From Calditrichota bacterium (lineage in GTDB: Bacteria; Zhuqueibacterota; Zhuqueibacteria; Zhuqueibacterales; Geothermadaptataceae): 64,000 bases of DNA. Of the stretch, positions 50,100 to 60,379 are shown piece after piece. Within the stretch, counting starts at the first letter, position 1; the number at the start of each line of letters is the position of its first letter. The position numbers and the translations under genes are program-made. The DNA lies in the NCBI GenBank assembly GCA_008501765.1, contig QQUE01000007.1:670186-734185 (forward strand), given 5' to 3'. The notes under the pieces were generated by a model. That model was not told the origin of the DNA. It did no database searches and worked only from the letters and a program-made list of their open reading frames with translations.

Positions 50100-51539
50100 T
50101 TATTCGATTTTCTTGCGTAAAATTTCATTGGCTATTTTCGGGTTGACTTTGCCTTTGCTGGCCCGCATAATCTGTCCAACGAGAAAGCCCATCAGCTTCA
50201 TTTCACCGTTCTTGAATCGTGCAAATTCATCAGGATGGGTAGCTAATACTCCATCCACCAGGCTTTCAATAGCACTGACATCACTGATTTGCACAAGCCC
50301 TTTATCCTCGACGATTTTTTGGGCAGATGCGCCCGTAGCCAGTATTTCATCCAGAACTTGCTTCCCTATTTTCTGGCTGATTGTGCCGTCGGCCACCAAG
50401 TTGATAAGCTCGGCAAGGCCCTTGGGCGGCACTGAAAATTCGCTAATTGTAATTTTCCCATCATTCAAAATACGCGACACGTCGCCCATTATCCAATTGC
50501 TGGTTATTTTCGGGTCTTTACTCGTTAGTGCCGCTTTTTCAAAATAGTCAGCCAATTCTTTTTCTTCAGTAATGACTGTGGCATCGTATTCCGGTAATTT
50601 AAATTCCGCCATGAAGCGATTTTTCCGCGCTTCAGGCAGTTCTGGCAGCGACTCCGCGATGCTATTTCGCCATTCATCCGAGACTAAAACAGGGACTAAA
50701 TCAGGATCGGGAAAATAACGATAGTCATGCGCGTATTCTTTCGAACGCATGGCTACGGTAATATTCTTGTTTGCATTCCACAATAGAGTCTGCTGCTCGA
50801 TAGATTCCCCATCTGCAACTGCCGAAATTTGTCTTTGAATTTCATATTCCAACGCCCGCTCGACGCCGCGGATGGAATTCATATTTTTTAATTCGGTTTT
50901 CGTACCCAGTTCGGGTTGTCCAACAGGCCGGATGGAGACGTTGGCATCGCAGCGCATGCTTCCTTCATCCATGTTACCATCGCAAATTTCGAGATAGCGC
51001 ACGATCTGGCGGATTTTTGTCAGGTACTGGTAAACCTCCTGTGGCGAGCGAAAATCGGGCTCGGTGACGATTTCGATAAGCGGCACCCCGGCCCGGTTCA
51101 GGTCGATCAGCGTCTCATTTTTTGCGACATATTCTTCCGCATGCACGGATTTTCCGGCATCTTCTTCCAGATGAATGCGCTCAATATTTATTTTTCGGGC
51201 TTCGCCATCATCAGCGTTGACTTCGATAAATCCGTGCTCACAAATAGGTTCCTCGAATTGCGAAATCTGATACCCTTTTGGCAGGTCTGGATAAAAATAA
51301 TGTTTGCGGGCAAATATGGAATGCCTGGCAATTGTACAGTTTGTGGCCATCCCCATTTTTACGGCATATTCGACAACTTTTTTATTGAGAACCGGCAAAA
51401 CACCCGGCATTCCGATAACCACCGGATCAACTTTTGAGTTCGCATCACCGCCAAATTCGGCACTGCTGGCACTGAAAATTTTACTTTGTGTCTTTAATTG
51501 AACATGGACCTCAAGTCCAATTACCGCCTCATATTTCAT
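50100..51539 (-). CDS. gatB: Asp/Glu-tRNA amidotransferase subunit B
   Basis: EAVIGLEVHVQL...SKIFS, YFYPDLPKGYQISQ, NRAGVPLIEIVTEPD. Confidence 0.96.
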   Translation of the reverse strand: MKYEAVIGLEVHVQLKTQSKIFSASSAEFGGDANSKVDPVVIGMPGVLPVLNKKVVEYAVKMGMATNCTIARHSIFARKHYFYPDLPKGYQISQFEEPICEHGFIEVNADDGEARKINIERIHLEEDAGKSVHAEEYVAKNETLIDLNRAGVPLIEIVTEPDFRSPQEVYQYLTKIRQIVRYLEICDGNMDEGSMRCDANVSIRPVGQPELGTKTELKNMNSIRGVERALEYEIQRQISAVADGESIEQQTLLWNANKNITVAMRSKEYAHDYRYFPDPDLVPVLVSDEWRNSIAESLPELPEARKNRFMAEFKLPEYDATVITEEKELADYFEKAALTSKDPKITSNWIMGDVSRILNDGKITISEFSVPPKGLAELINLVADGTISQKIGKQVLDEILATGASAQKIVEDKGLVQISDVSAIESLVDGVLATHPDEFARFKNGEMKLMGFLVGQIMRASKGKVNPKIANEILRKKIE

Positions 51540-51603
51540 TTATTTTCCATTCAAGAAAAGAAATTCAGAAAACTAATATCGATTAAACATATACCGGTAA
51601 AAA

Positions 51604-51691
51604 TGAGTCGCGCACTTTCCTACTTTTTGTTAGTAGTGAGAATTATTTCATACTACGCAAGTTTTATAAAATCAAATAAGTGCGCGGCACA
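51604..51691. repeat. 88-bp palindromic-end repeat, copy 2
   Basis: tgagtcgcgcactt (51604-51617) / aagtgcgcggcaca (51678-51691), 12/14 paired; same length as 3253-3340 and similar right interior. Confidence 0.65.
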
Positions 51692-51717
51692 TCAATTGAT
51701 AAATTAAGCTCGAAAAA

Positions 51718-52251
51718 TCACCACTGCACATCCACTTTTCTCACTGCCCGTTTAAATTGATCATAAAACTGGACATATCCATTTTCTTTGCCAAAGAGAT
51801 AGATATCCCGTGTTATCAGCACGTCTTGTTCGCAGTAAGAAATGAGCTTATCCCATTCTCCTTTGCGGTACCATTCGATGGCTTGCAGGCCTCCCCCGGA
51901 TTTTTCAGAATTTAGGGTCCCCTTCGCGACGTTGTCGAGGCTGACACGATGCCCAAGTGCCTGCTGCAATTTTTGCATCAAATCCAGCCCCGGAAGTGCG
52001 TCGAGGGTTACAATTGTGTAGGGCTGTAAAACAATATTATCAAAACCAAAATTATTAAACCCGATGACGAGATCGGCAGACTGAAGTTGCTCGACCAGGT
52101 CATCCATTTCATTTTCGCGATACGCCGTCGTTTTATCGCTCTCGCTATCGTACACAACACCAACAGAAATGCCAAGTTTATGGGCATTTTTAAAGCCGCC
52201 CACTTCATCAAAACTTTGCTTTGTTTCAAGGTCAAATACAACGAAATGCAT
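51718..52251 (-). CDS. RNase H-like 3'-5' exonuclease-fold protein
   Basis: FVVFDLETKQSFDEVGG, LVIGFNNFGFDNIVL, LISYCEQDVLITRDIY (DEDD-like). Confidence 0.65.
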   Translation of the reverse strand: MHFVVFDLETKQSFDEVGGFKNAHKLGISVGVVYDSESDKTTAYRENEMDDLVEQLQSADLVIGFNNFGFDNIVLQPYTIVTLDALPGLDLMQKLQQALGHRVSLDNVAKGTLNSEKSGGGLQAIEWYRKGEWDKLISYCEQDVLITRDIYLFGKENGYVQFYDQFKRAVRKVDVQW

Positions 52252-52330
52252 GGTATAATTCCTCTCGTTTGAACATGTAAAATTCTGAACGATTTAACAT
52301 GCAAATTTTATGATCATAACAGAAATGCGT

Positions 52331-53758
52331 TTAATTATCCGGCGTATTTTCGAGAAAGTATCCTGTTTGCAAAAGACTCAACTCATCGAAAGGTTTGCCG
52401 ATGAGCTGCAATCCGATTGGCAATGCGGCGCTGTCCCTCCCGGCTGGGATTGACAAGCCCGGTAAACCGGCAAGATTGAGGGAAACTGTATAAATATCCT
52501 GCAAATACATCGTCAGTGGATCATTTATATTTTCACCCAATTTGAAAGCTGTGGTTGGTGTGGTTGGGCTGAGCATCAGGTCGCATTGTTTGAATGCATT
52601 TTCAAAATCCTGGCGAATGAGCGTACGCGCTTTGAGCGCCCGACGATAATAAGCGTCATAATATCCGGCGCTGAGCACGTAAGTTCCGAGCATTATTCGC
52701 CTTTTGACTTCTTTGCCGAATCCTTGAACGCGAGTTTGTGTGTACATTTCATCAAGTTCTTTGGCGTTTTCAGCCCGAAAGCCATAGCGCACCCCATCGT
52801 AACGCGATAAATTGGAAGATGCTTCAGCCGTGCAAATTATATAGTAGGCCGCGATACAATAATCGAGCATTTTAAGCTCGACATCGACGACTTTTACACC
52901 GCCAGCAATCAATTTGGCTTTTGTAGAATTTATGGCGTCTGCTATTTCCGGCTGCAAAGCTTCAGTCATATATTGCCGTGGAATGCCGACAGTTTTGCCT
53001 TCGATGGATTCTGAGAATCGACTTGAAAATTCAGGTACAGGCTCAGGTGCACTGGTGCTGTCATGCACGTCATTCCCTGAAATAGCCTGCAAAATCACTG
53101 CAAGATCATCAATCGAATTGGCTAACGGCCCAATTTGATCGAGCGACGAAGCAAAGGCGACAAGGCCGTAACGGGAAATTCTGCCATAAGTTGGTTTCAT
53201 CCCATAAATGCCACAAAATGCGGCCGGTTGCCGGATCGATCCGCCCGTATCTGAGCCCAAAGCCGCCGTACACATATTGGCTGCGACGGCCACTGCCGAA
53301 CCCGAGGAAGACCCCCCCGGCACATGGGATGTATTGTGAGGATTTTTCGCAGGTTTCACAGATGAATTTTCGCCGGAACTGCCCATAGCAAATTCATCCA
53401 TGTTGGTTTTGCCAATAATTATTGCATCCGCTGCGGTGAGTTTTTTCGCTACGGTGGAATCGTAAGGTGAGACAAAATTCTCGAGAATTTTAGATGCGCA
53501 CGATAATTGGCCGCCTTTGAACGCCATGTTATCTTTAACCGCGATAACAGCTCCAGCCAATGAGCCGGCATTGCCCGAACGAATTTTATTGTTAATTTCC
53601 TCTGCTTTTGCCAAAGCAGCGTTTTTATAAACAGCGAGAAATGCATTTAGATCATCGCGCTGCTCAATTCGCCCAATAAATTCCCCAACAATACTTTTGA
53701 GATGCAGCTCGCCATTTTTTATTTTTTTTTGTACAGATCTAATCGAAAAATTTTCCAA
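52331..53758 (-). CDS. gatA: Asp/Glu-tRNA amidotransferase subunit A
   Basis: Amidase signature VPGGSSSGSAVAVAANMCTAALGSDTGGSIRQPAAFCGIYGMKPTYG. Confidence 0.95.
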   Translation of the reverse strand: MENFSIRSVQKKIKNGELHLKSIVGEFIGRIEQRDDLNAFLAVYKNAALAKAEEINNKIRSGNAGSLAGAVIAVKDNMAFKGGQLSCASKILENFVSPYDSTVAKKLTAADAIIIGKTNMDEFAMGSSGENSSVKPAKNPHNTSHVPGGSSSGSAVAVAANMCTAALGSDTGGSIRQPAAFCGIYGMKPTYGRISRYGLVAFASSLDQIGPLANSIDDLAVILQAISGNDVHDSTSAPEPVPEFSSRFSESIEGKTVGIPRQYMTEALQPEIADAINSTKAKLIAGGVKVVDVELKMLDYCIAAYYIICTAEASSNLSRYDGVRYGFRAENAKELDEMYTQTRVQGFGKEVKRRIMLGTYVLSAGYYDAYYRRALKARTLIRQDFENAFKQCDLMLSPTTPTTAFKLGENINDPLTMYLQDIYTVSLNLAGLPGLSIPAGRDSAALPIGLQLIGKPFDELSLLQTGYFLENTPDN

Positions 53759-53776
53759 ACCTAATCAATCCCGCGT

Positions 53777-53977
53777 TTAATCAGATGATTTATTCGATTT
53801 ATCTGCAGAGCCTTCTTTCTCAATTTTTGGGCTTTCTTCTTCAATTTCTTTCGTCGCTTTTTTAAATTCACGAATCCCTTTGCCCAAACCTTGCGCCAGT
53901 TCCGGCAACTTTTTCGCGCCAAAAAGCAACACAAGAATCAGGAATATCCATATCATTTCCTGTACACCGATACCCAT
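53777..53977 (-). CDS. tatA: Twin-arginine translocase TatA/TatE
   Basis: [34 protein letters not shown]. Confidence 0.92.
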   Translation of the reverse strand: MGIGVQEMIWIFLILVLLFGAKKLPELAQGLGKGIREFKKATKEIEEESPKIEKEGSADKSNKSSD

Positions 53978-54061
53978 TGCTATCTCCTTAATAATTGTAA
54001 TTCATGCCGAGAAATCTCAGCATTTTTACCCGCCTTGTTTCAGATAAACCGGGGTTCAAGC

Positions 54062-54277
54062 TCAATCTGAAGGATAATCTTTTTGTTTATTTGATGGTTC
54101 ATCCAGTTCAGCAACATCGAGTTCACGCTTTACATCATCGGTTGCCCGGCGCAACTCATTTAAAGCTTTTCCAATACCTCTGGCGAGTTCAGGCATTTTA
54201 TTCGGCCCAAAAACCAGCAATACCAGAAGCATAATAAATAATAATTCGCTCATTCCAATTGATGGAAACATAATCAA
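54062..54277 (-). CDS. Twin-arginine translocase TatA/TatB-like
   Basis: SELLFIMLLVLLVFGPNKMPELARGIGKALNELRRA. Confidence 0.9.
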   Translation of the reverse strand: MIMFPSIGMSELLFIMLLVLLVFGPNKMPELARGIGKALNELRRATDDVKRELDVAELDEPSNKQKDYPSD

Positions 54278-54289
54278 ACTCGCCTATAT

Positions 54290-54556
54290 TTAGTACCAAC
54301 GTAAAATATAATATGCGATGACAACTCCAAGAAATCCGATTACATTAATATGGAGCGTCAGGCCCAACGTTAAAGTACAAATACCTATGTCCAAAATTGT
54401 TGGCCCAACGGATGGGTCAACTGATAATAAAAAGAAATCTTTCACAACACCTGCCGGCAGAGCAAAAGCAATGATCTTCCCGACCAATGTTCCAATCACC
54501 GCACCTGCAATAAATGTAAAAACGAGTTTCCCCACGGTTCTTTTTGATCTTAGCAT
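54290..54556 (-). CDS. DUF4321-like membrane protein
   Basis: 88 aa, two TM segments; pattern TFIAGAVIGTLVGKI...LTLGLTLHINVIGFLGVVIAYYILR. Confidence 0.6.
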   Translation of the reverse strand: MLRSKRTVGKLVFTFIAGAVIGTLVGKIIAFALPAGVVKDFFLLSVDPSVGPTILDIGICTLTLGLTLHINVIGFLGVVIAYYILRWY

Positions 54557-54624
54557 TTCGTTTTATTTCGTGTTAAATTTCGAATTAAGATATAGTTTAT
54601 TCCTGGGAAACAAAATTATTCAAA

Positions 54625-55323
54625 TCAGACAAATTCCGCTATTTTATTGACGATTGAATCAAATATAAATTTTCCATCAGCCGAGCCAAGTTGGAATTCT
54701 GCCGCCCGCTCGGGATGGGGCATCATGCCGAGGACATTGCCGCGGTCATTGCAGATGCCGGCAATATTATTTACAGACCCGTTGATGTTGGCCCTATCGG
54801 TAATCTCACCTTCCACCGTCGCATAGCGAAAAACGACTTGCCGGTTTTCTTCCAACTTCCGGATCGTATCGGGCTCAGCGTAATAATTGCCCTCGCCGTG
54901 TGCCACGGGCATCTGCAATATCTGCCCTTGTGTACATGCGCTGGAAAACCTGGTTGCGGTATTTTCCACACGCACGGTCACTTGTCGGCATATAAAATCC
55001 AAATTTCTATTTTTCCTTAAAACACCAGGAAGTAGTCCTGCTTCACAGAGAACCTGAAATCCGTTGCAGACACCAAATACGAGGCCACCACCATCTGCAA
55101 ATTTTATTACTTCATCCATAATTGGTGAAAATCTGGCAATGGAACCCGTGCGTAAATAATCACCGAAAGAAAATCCGCCCGGCAGAAAAACAGCGTCAAT
55201 TTCTCCGATCGCCGTATCTTTGTGCCAAAGAAATTGCGTGTCAATTCCCATCACATGTTTTAAAACGTAGTACATGTCATGATCGCAGTTCGACCCGGGA
55301 AAGACGATAACGGCAGCTTTCAT
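54625..55323 (-). CDS. purQ: Phosphoribosylformylglycinamidine synthase subunit PurQ
   Basis: AAVIVFPGSNCDHDMYY, GVCNGFQVLCEAGLLPG. Confidence 0.95.
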   Translation of the reverse strand: MKAAVIVFPGSNCDHDMYYVLKHVMGIDTQFLWHKDTAIGEIDAVFLPGGFSFGDYLRTGSIARFSPIMDEVIKFADGGGLVFGVCNGFQVLCEAGLLPGVLRKNRNLDFICRQVTVRVENTATRFSSACTQGQILQMPVAHGEGNYYAEPDTIRKLEENRQVVFRYATVEGEITDRANINGSVNNIAGICNDRGNVLGMMPHPERAAEFQLGSADGKFIFDSIVNKIAEFV

Positions 55324-55589
55324 GCACCGGCCTCATTCAATTGGGAAAGTTTGAACTCATAGGTTTCAATGATCGGATTCGCAAGCAGTTTTTCACACGC
55401 CTGCTCAACATTTCCCGCAGCCTGTGTTTCATTTGGACTTTCAACCTGCAATTCAATCATTTTGCCAATACGAACATCCGACATCCCGGTAAATTTGAGG
55501 CTGGCAAGCGCGTGTTCAACAGCTTTGCCTTGCGGGTCGAGAATTCCATCTTTAAGTTGAATAAAAACCTGGGCGTTATATAAAGGCAT
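55320..55589 (-). CDS. purS: Phosphoribosylformylglycinamidine synthase subunit PurS
   Basis: KDGILDPQGKAVEHAL; overlaps the purQ start by 4 bp. Confidence 0.93.
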   Translation of the reverse strand: MPLYNAQVFIQLKDGILDPQGKAVEHALASLKFTGMSDVRIGKMIELQVESPNETQAAGNVEQACEKLLANPIIETYEFKLSQLNEAGA

Positions 55590-55591
55590 TA

Positions 55592-56374
55592 TTAGTTCTC
55601 ACGATCTAAGTTGTCGGAAATTTCTTCTATATCATCGTCTGCTGATTTCTTTCTTTTCCGGCCATTTCTTATCAGTCCTTCCTTGCTCATCCTTATTAGG
55701 CTACGGACGAGTGAATAGGTGATATAAATAATCGCAATCGGAAAAAGAGCTAATTGAGGGAAAAATGCAATAAGTAAAACAGCGGTGATGAGCAGATAAA
55801 GTAAATTTTTATTTTTCCCGCCGGATTTAAATGAAAATTTTGGCATGGCATCAAAACGAACTGTTGTTACCATAAGGACTGAAATAAAAATAACCATTGG
55901 CATTAAAAGAGAAGTCAGGAAGAGTTCATCCCAAATATGAAAATTGAAAATGATGAATGAGCAAAAAAGCCCTGCCGATGCTGGAATGGGCAGACCGCTA
56001 AAATCGAGTTTTTCATGACCGGAAATATTGGCATTGAACCGGGCCAATCGAAGTGCACCAAAAAGGAGCGGAAAAAAGCTGAGTAAAATGCCCAGCGGGC
56101 CAATTTTGAAAAAATGAACCTGATATAATAAAAATCCCGGCGCCATTCCAAAACTTATGACATCAGCGAGGGAATCAAGTTCTTCGCCAAAACTGGAATA
56201 GGCTTTGGTTGCTCGCGCCACTTTGCCATCGAAGACATCAAAGACACCGGCGAGCACGATAAACCAGGCTGCGTTGACAAAATTGCCCTGCGCTGCAAGT
56301 ACCACAGAATAGAATCCCAAAAATAAATTTAAAACCGTTAAAATACCCGGTGCTAACGTCTTTTTAAACATCAT
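55592..56374 (-). CDS. pssA: CDP-diacylglycerol--serine O-phosphatidyltransferase
   Basis: CDP-alcohol phosphotransferase motif DVFDGKVARATKAYSSFGEELDSLADVISFG. Confidence 0.93.
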   Translation of the reverse strand: MMFKKTLAPGILTVLNLFLGFYSVVLAAQGNFVNAAWFIVLAGVFDVFDGKVARATKAYSSFGEELDSLADVISFGMAPGFLLYQVHFFKIGPLGILLSFFPLLFGALRLARFNANISGHEKLDFSGLPIPASAGLFCSFIIFNFHIWDELFLTSLLMPMVIFISVLMVTTVRFDAMPKFSFKSGGKNKNLLYLLITAVLLIAFFPQLALFPIAIIYITYSLVRSLIRMSKEGLIRNGRKRKKSADDDIEEISDNLDREN

Positions 56375-56375
56375 A

Positions 56376-57014
56376 TTAGAATTCTCCGATTATACTTTCG
56401 CCGGCACGAACCCGCTGGTTCAACTGCACTTTAACCGCGACGTCCAAAGGAAAATAAAGATCAACTCGAGAGCCAAACTTAATCATTCCTATGCGTTCTC
56501 CACGGCGTACCTCATGCCCCTCGCGAATATCGCAGCAAACGCGGCGCGCAACAAAACCGGCTATTTGTTTAAATAACAATTTTTGCCTCTCCCCCTCGAG
56601 TCCAATAATTGTTTGCTCATTTTCCGTTGCCGCATCCGCCAGATTCGCCCGCATAAAACGGCCCTTTTGGTAGCGAAAATAAGTAACACGTCCGGAAATT
56701 GGTGCCCGGTTTACATGAACATCAGCAGGTGACATGAATATGCCTACTTTTTTTACCTTGTCATGAAAAAACTCATTTTCATCGGTATCAAAAATCTCGA
56801 TCACCTTGCCGTCAGCTGGGGAGATAATTTTGTTCTCAGGTTCGTTTGAGTTTCTTTCAGGATCACGGAAAAAATAGAGTGTGAAGAGTGTCAAAAACCA
56901 ACATATGCCGGCGATGATTTGCACAACCCAGCCGCCACCCATCCAAACACCAACGGAAAAAATAAGCGCTGCAATTCCAAAAGCTGAAAGCGCAGCGACG
57001 CCTTCTCTATGCAC
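56376..57014 (-). CDS. psd: Phosphatidylserine decarboxylase family protein
   Basis: MSPADVHVNRAPISG, IKFGSRVDLYFP (GS cleavage site). Confidence 0.93.
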   Translation of the reverse strand: MHREGVAALSAFGIAALIFSVGVWMGGGWVVQIIAGICWFLTLFTLYFFRDPERNSNEPENKIISPADGKVIEIFDTDENEFFHDKVKKVGIFMSPADVHVNRAPISGRVTYFRYQKGRFMRANLADAATENEQTIIGLEGERQKLLFKQIAGFVARRVCCDIREGHEVRRGERIGMIKFGSRVDLYFPLDVAVKVQLNQRVRAGESIIGEF

Positions 57015-57027
57015 GAGTATCCTTTAT

Positions 57028-57768
57028 TTATTCTGACTCGAAAACGTCTTCCATAAATACCCGACGACGCATGTTTTCGTAAGTTTCTTCGACCTGTCCC
57101 AAATCCTGGCGGAAGCGGTCTTTATCCATTTTTTCATCAGTCGTCGCATCCCAGAAGCGACAGGTATCAGGGCTAATTTCATCACCAAGAATAACTTTGC
57201 CGTCTTTATTTTTGCCGAATTCCAGTTTAAAATCAACAAGTTTAATATTTCGACGCTGCCAAAATGATTTCATCACGGCATTGATTTTTAAGGCCATTCG
57301 CGAGAGTGTTTCGAGGTCTTCCTCGCTACAAAGTTCGTGCTCAAGAATATCTTCCCGGGTGATTTGCGGATCGTTTTTAGCATCATCTTTAAGAAAATAT
57401 TCCAATAGCGGTGCGGGCAGCACGTCGCCTTCTTTGTGATCCGAGCGTTTGAGCAATGAGCCGGCCGCAATATTGCGCACGACTACTTCAACCGGGATCA
57501 TCTGCAAGTTAGTGACAGTCATCTCTGTATCTGAAATTACATCAAGAAAATGCGTTGGTATAAAATAGCTGGCCAAATAGCGGTACAAATGTGCTGAAAT
57601 TTGGTTATTAACATAGCCTTTATTGGCGATAGTCCCTTTTTTCTTGCCGTTGAAGGCAGTCGCATCATCCTTGAATTGTTGTAATAATACGGTCGGGTCA
57701 TCTGTTTCATACAGAATTTTTGCTTTCCCTTCGTACAATTTACTTTTTCGTTCCATGGTATTCCTCAC
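57028..57768 (-). CDS. purC: SAICAR synthetase
   Basis: LYEGKAKILYETDDP, VVVRNIAAGSLLKR, DEISPDTCRFWD. Confidence 0.96.
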   Translation of the reverse strand: MRNTMERKSKLYEGKAKILYETDDPTVLLQQFKDDATAFNGKKKGTIANKGYVNNQISAHLYRYLASYFIPTHFLDVISDTEMTVTNLQMIPVEVVVRNIAAGSLLKRSDHKEGDVLPAPLLEYFLKDDAKNDPQITREDILEHELCSEEDLETLSRMALKINAVMKSFWQRRNIKLVDFKLEFGKNKDGKVILGDEISPDTCRFWDATTDEKMDKDRFRQDLGQVEETYENMRRRVFMEDVFESE

Positions 57769-57853
57769 ATTATTTCTGCTTTATTTTCACATGCTGTATT
57801 TGGTAACACTATTCCAGTGAAAAATCAAGCGTATTTTAATATTACTTATTTTT

Positions 57854-59149
57854 TTATTCTAAACCAACACGTTTAAATATAGTGGTCGCGTGACGTAAAT
57901 TTTTATCGAGATCAAAAAAACGGGCAATGGTCTTTTCACCAAGTGCAGCCACAATTTCCTTGTCGTTTTTGACACTGTCCTGAAAATCTTGGCCCTCTTC
58001 CCAGGCCATCATGGCGTTTCGTTGCACCATGGTGTAGGCATTTTCCCGGGTAATGCCATTCTTCGCTAAAGCCAGCAATAGTTGCTGGGAGAAAACAAGG
58101 CCATTGGTCTTTTCGATATTTTTCATCATATTTTCAGGGTAAACCAGCAATTTATCGACGACATTGATAAACTTGTGCAGCATATAGTCCAAAGCGATTG
58201 TGCTATCCGGAATTATGACGCGTTCGACACTGCTGTGGGTGATATCCCGCTCGTGCCAGAGAGCCACATTTTCCATTCCTGCCAGTGCATTACCACGTAA
58301 AATACGCGCCATCCCGGCAACACGTTCGCAAGTGATCGGGTTGCGTTTGTGGGGCATGGCGGAAGAACCTTTTTGGCCCTTGCTAAAAAATTCTTCGACT
58401 TCAAGTATTTCAGTTCTTTGCAAATTTCGCAGCTCGGTTGCGAATTTATCCAGCGAAGAGCCGATCAAAGCCAGTGTGTTTAAAAATTCCGCATAGCGAT
58501 CTCTTTGGATTATTTGCGTGGAAGCTGGTGCCGGTTGGAGATCCAACTTTTCACAAACATACTCTTCAACGAATGGATCAAGGTGGGCAAATGTGCCGAC
58601 AGCACCAGAAATCTGCCCGACCGAAATCGTGTCGATCGCCTTGGCCAGTCGTTTTTCTGACCGGGTGATTTCATCGTACCAAACAGCCAGTTTAATCCCA
58701 AAGGAGGTGACTTCCGCGTGAATTCCGTGGGAACGGCCAATACATGGCGTCATTTTGTGTTCAATCGCCCGGCGGCCAACGGCTGACTTTAATTTGGCGA
58801 GCTTTTCCTGCAAAATCAGGCCGGCCTTGCGCATCAAATAAGCTGTTGAAGTGTCAAGCAAATCAGAGGATGTCATTCCCAGATGAATAAACCGGCTGGC
58901 TGGACCGACGTATTCAGCGATATTTGTTAAAAAAGCAATAACATCATGGTGGGTTGTTTCTTCAATTTCCAGAACCCGTTTGATATCAAATGCAGCTTTT
59001 TGCTGTATTTCACGCAAGGCGTCCGCAGGAATAATTCCCAATTTTTCCTGGGCTTCACAGGCGAGTATTTCAACCTTCAGCCAAGCATCAAATTTTGCCT
59101 GATCTGTCCAAACAGCGCCCATTTCGGGGAGAGTGTATCTCGCAATCAT
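57854..59149 (-). CDS. purB: Adenylosuccinate lyase
   Basis: GSSAMPHKRNPITCE signature; MIARYTLPEMGAVW. Confidence 0.96.
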   Translation of the reverse strand: MIARYTLPEMGAVWTDQAKFDAWLKVEILACEAQEKLGIIPADALREIQQKAAFDIKRVLEIEETTHHDVIAFLTNIAEYVGPASRFIHLGMTSSDLLDTSTAYLMRKAGLILQEKLAKLKSAVGRRAIEHKMTPCIGRSHGIHAEVTSFGIKLAVWYDEITRSEKRLAKAIDTISVGQISGAVGTFAHLDPFVEEYVCEKLDLQPAPASTQIIQRDRYAEFLNTLALIGSSLDKFATELRNLQRTEILEVEEFFSKGQKGSSAMPHKRNPITCERVAGMARILRGNALAGMENVALWHERDITHSSVERVIIPDSTIALDYMLHKFINVVDKLLVYPENMMKNIEKTNGLVFSQQLLLALAKNGITRENAYTMVQRNAMMAWEEGQDFQDSVKNDKEIVAALGEKTIARFFDLDKNLRHATTIFKRVGLE

Positions 59150-59195
59150 AATAATTTCATCTGATTTAGTGGTTAAAATTAATAAAAAACAGAAC

Positions 59196-60347
59196 CTAAT
59201 TTAGCTTTTCCAGGCGAACGGGAAATATCAACAGCCGGCCTTCACGGTAAATTTTAAAATTAAGAACATCTCCGCCCCGCAGATCGGAAGCATTGATCAG
59301 GTTCAAAATATCCTGCCGTCGTGAAATATTTTTACCATTGACTTCATATATTACATCGTAGAGTTGGATTCCGGCCTCATCTGCCGGACTATTTTCCTGG
59401 ACGTCTGTTACAATCACTCCATTGATAGAATTTAAACCGAGATAGCGGGCGATTCGCGGTGATAATTCACCGAGAGACAGACCTGTCCAAAAACTTCGGT
59501 TTACCTTCCCGTAAGTACGCAACTCTTTGACAATTTCCAAAACCCGGCTGGCCGGAATCGCAAATCCGAGACCGATGGAACCGCTGCCCCCTTCACCGGA
59601 AAAAATAAATGTATTCATGCCGATGACTTCACCGAGGGAATTTACCAGCGGTCCGCCACTATTTCCCTGATTGATTGAAGCGTCGGTTTGAATCATATCT
59701 TTATAAACCCGGTCTTCCATTTTGCCAAAATCCTGATTCAACGATGAAATTACGCCCACGGTCACGGTAGGTTTTGCATTCAAATCGAACAATCCAAACG
59801 GATTGCCGAATGCGATAACCCATTCACCGATGATTAAATCATCGTCGGAGCTAAATTGAACAGGCTGGAGTTTTTTAAAATCTTTCAATCTTAAAAGCGC
59901 AATATCAGATATTTCATCCGCACCGACCAATTCGGCATCATGTTGGGAGCCATCCGTTAACGTCACCTTAATTTCTATGGCGTTGTGAACCACGTGCTCA
60001 TTTGTTAATACAAACCCGTTGCTATCGATGATAAATCCGGAACCAAGGCTTTTCACTTTTTTCCGCATCGGGGCAAAAGGCAGCAAAAATTGAAAAAACT
60101 GATCGTCCGTATAATATCGCTGGCGATACTCTCTTACTTGTGTCACATTGATACCAACCACAGAGTTGCTGACTTTTTCCACAGCCCGTGTGATGGCATT
60201 TTCACGGCTCTGAAAAATCGACTGTGTTGCACTTGAATTCGATTTTAAGGCTTCATTTCCCAACAAAGCTGAAGGTTTTGCGGTTTCGACAGAAAATAAA
60301 ACCAAGCTGCCAATTAAGATAAATTGAGTAAAATTCATCTTTTTCAT
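59196..60347 (-). CDS. HtrA/DegP-like trypsin-like serine protease with PDZ domain
   Basis: VLTNEHVV, DIALLRLK, INQGNSGGPLVN, C-terminal PDZ. Confidence 0.93.
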   Translation of the reverse strand: MKKMNFTQFILIGSLVLFSVETAKPSALLGNEALKSNSSATQSIFQSRENAITRAVEKVSNSVVGINVTQVREYRQRYYTDDQFFQFLLPFAPMRKKVKSLGSGFIIDSNGFVLTNEHVVHNAIEIKVTLTDGSQHDAELVGADEISDIALLRLKDFKKLQPVQFSSDDDLIIGEWVIAFGNPFGLFDLNAKPTVTVGVISSLNQDFGKMEDRVYKDMIQTDASINQGNSGGPLVNSLGEVIGMNTFIFSGEGGSGSIGLGFAIPASRVLEIVKELRTYGKVNRSFWTGLSLGELSPRIARYLGLNSINGVIVTDVQENSPADEAGIQLYDVIYEVNGKNISRRQDILNLINASDLRGGDVLNFKIYREGRLLIFPVRLEKLN

Positions 60348-60379
60348 TTGCTTCTAATCCTGTTTTTATTTCTAAAAAA

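Noticed and set aside
50100-53758. gatB and gatA without gatC between them as an anomaly
   Set aside because: gatC is often encoded elsewhere; nothing unusual without the rest of the genome.
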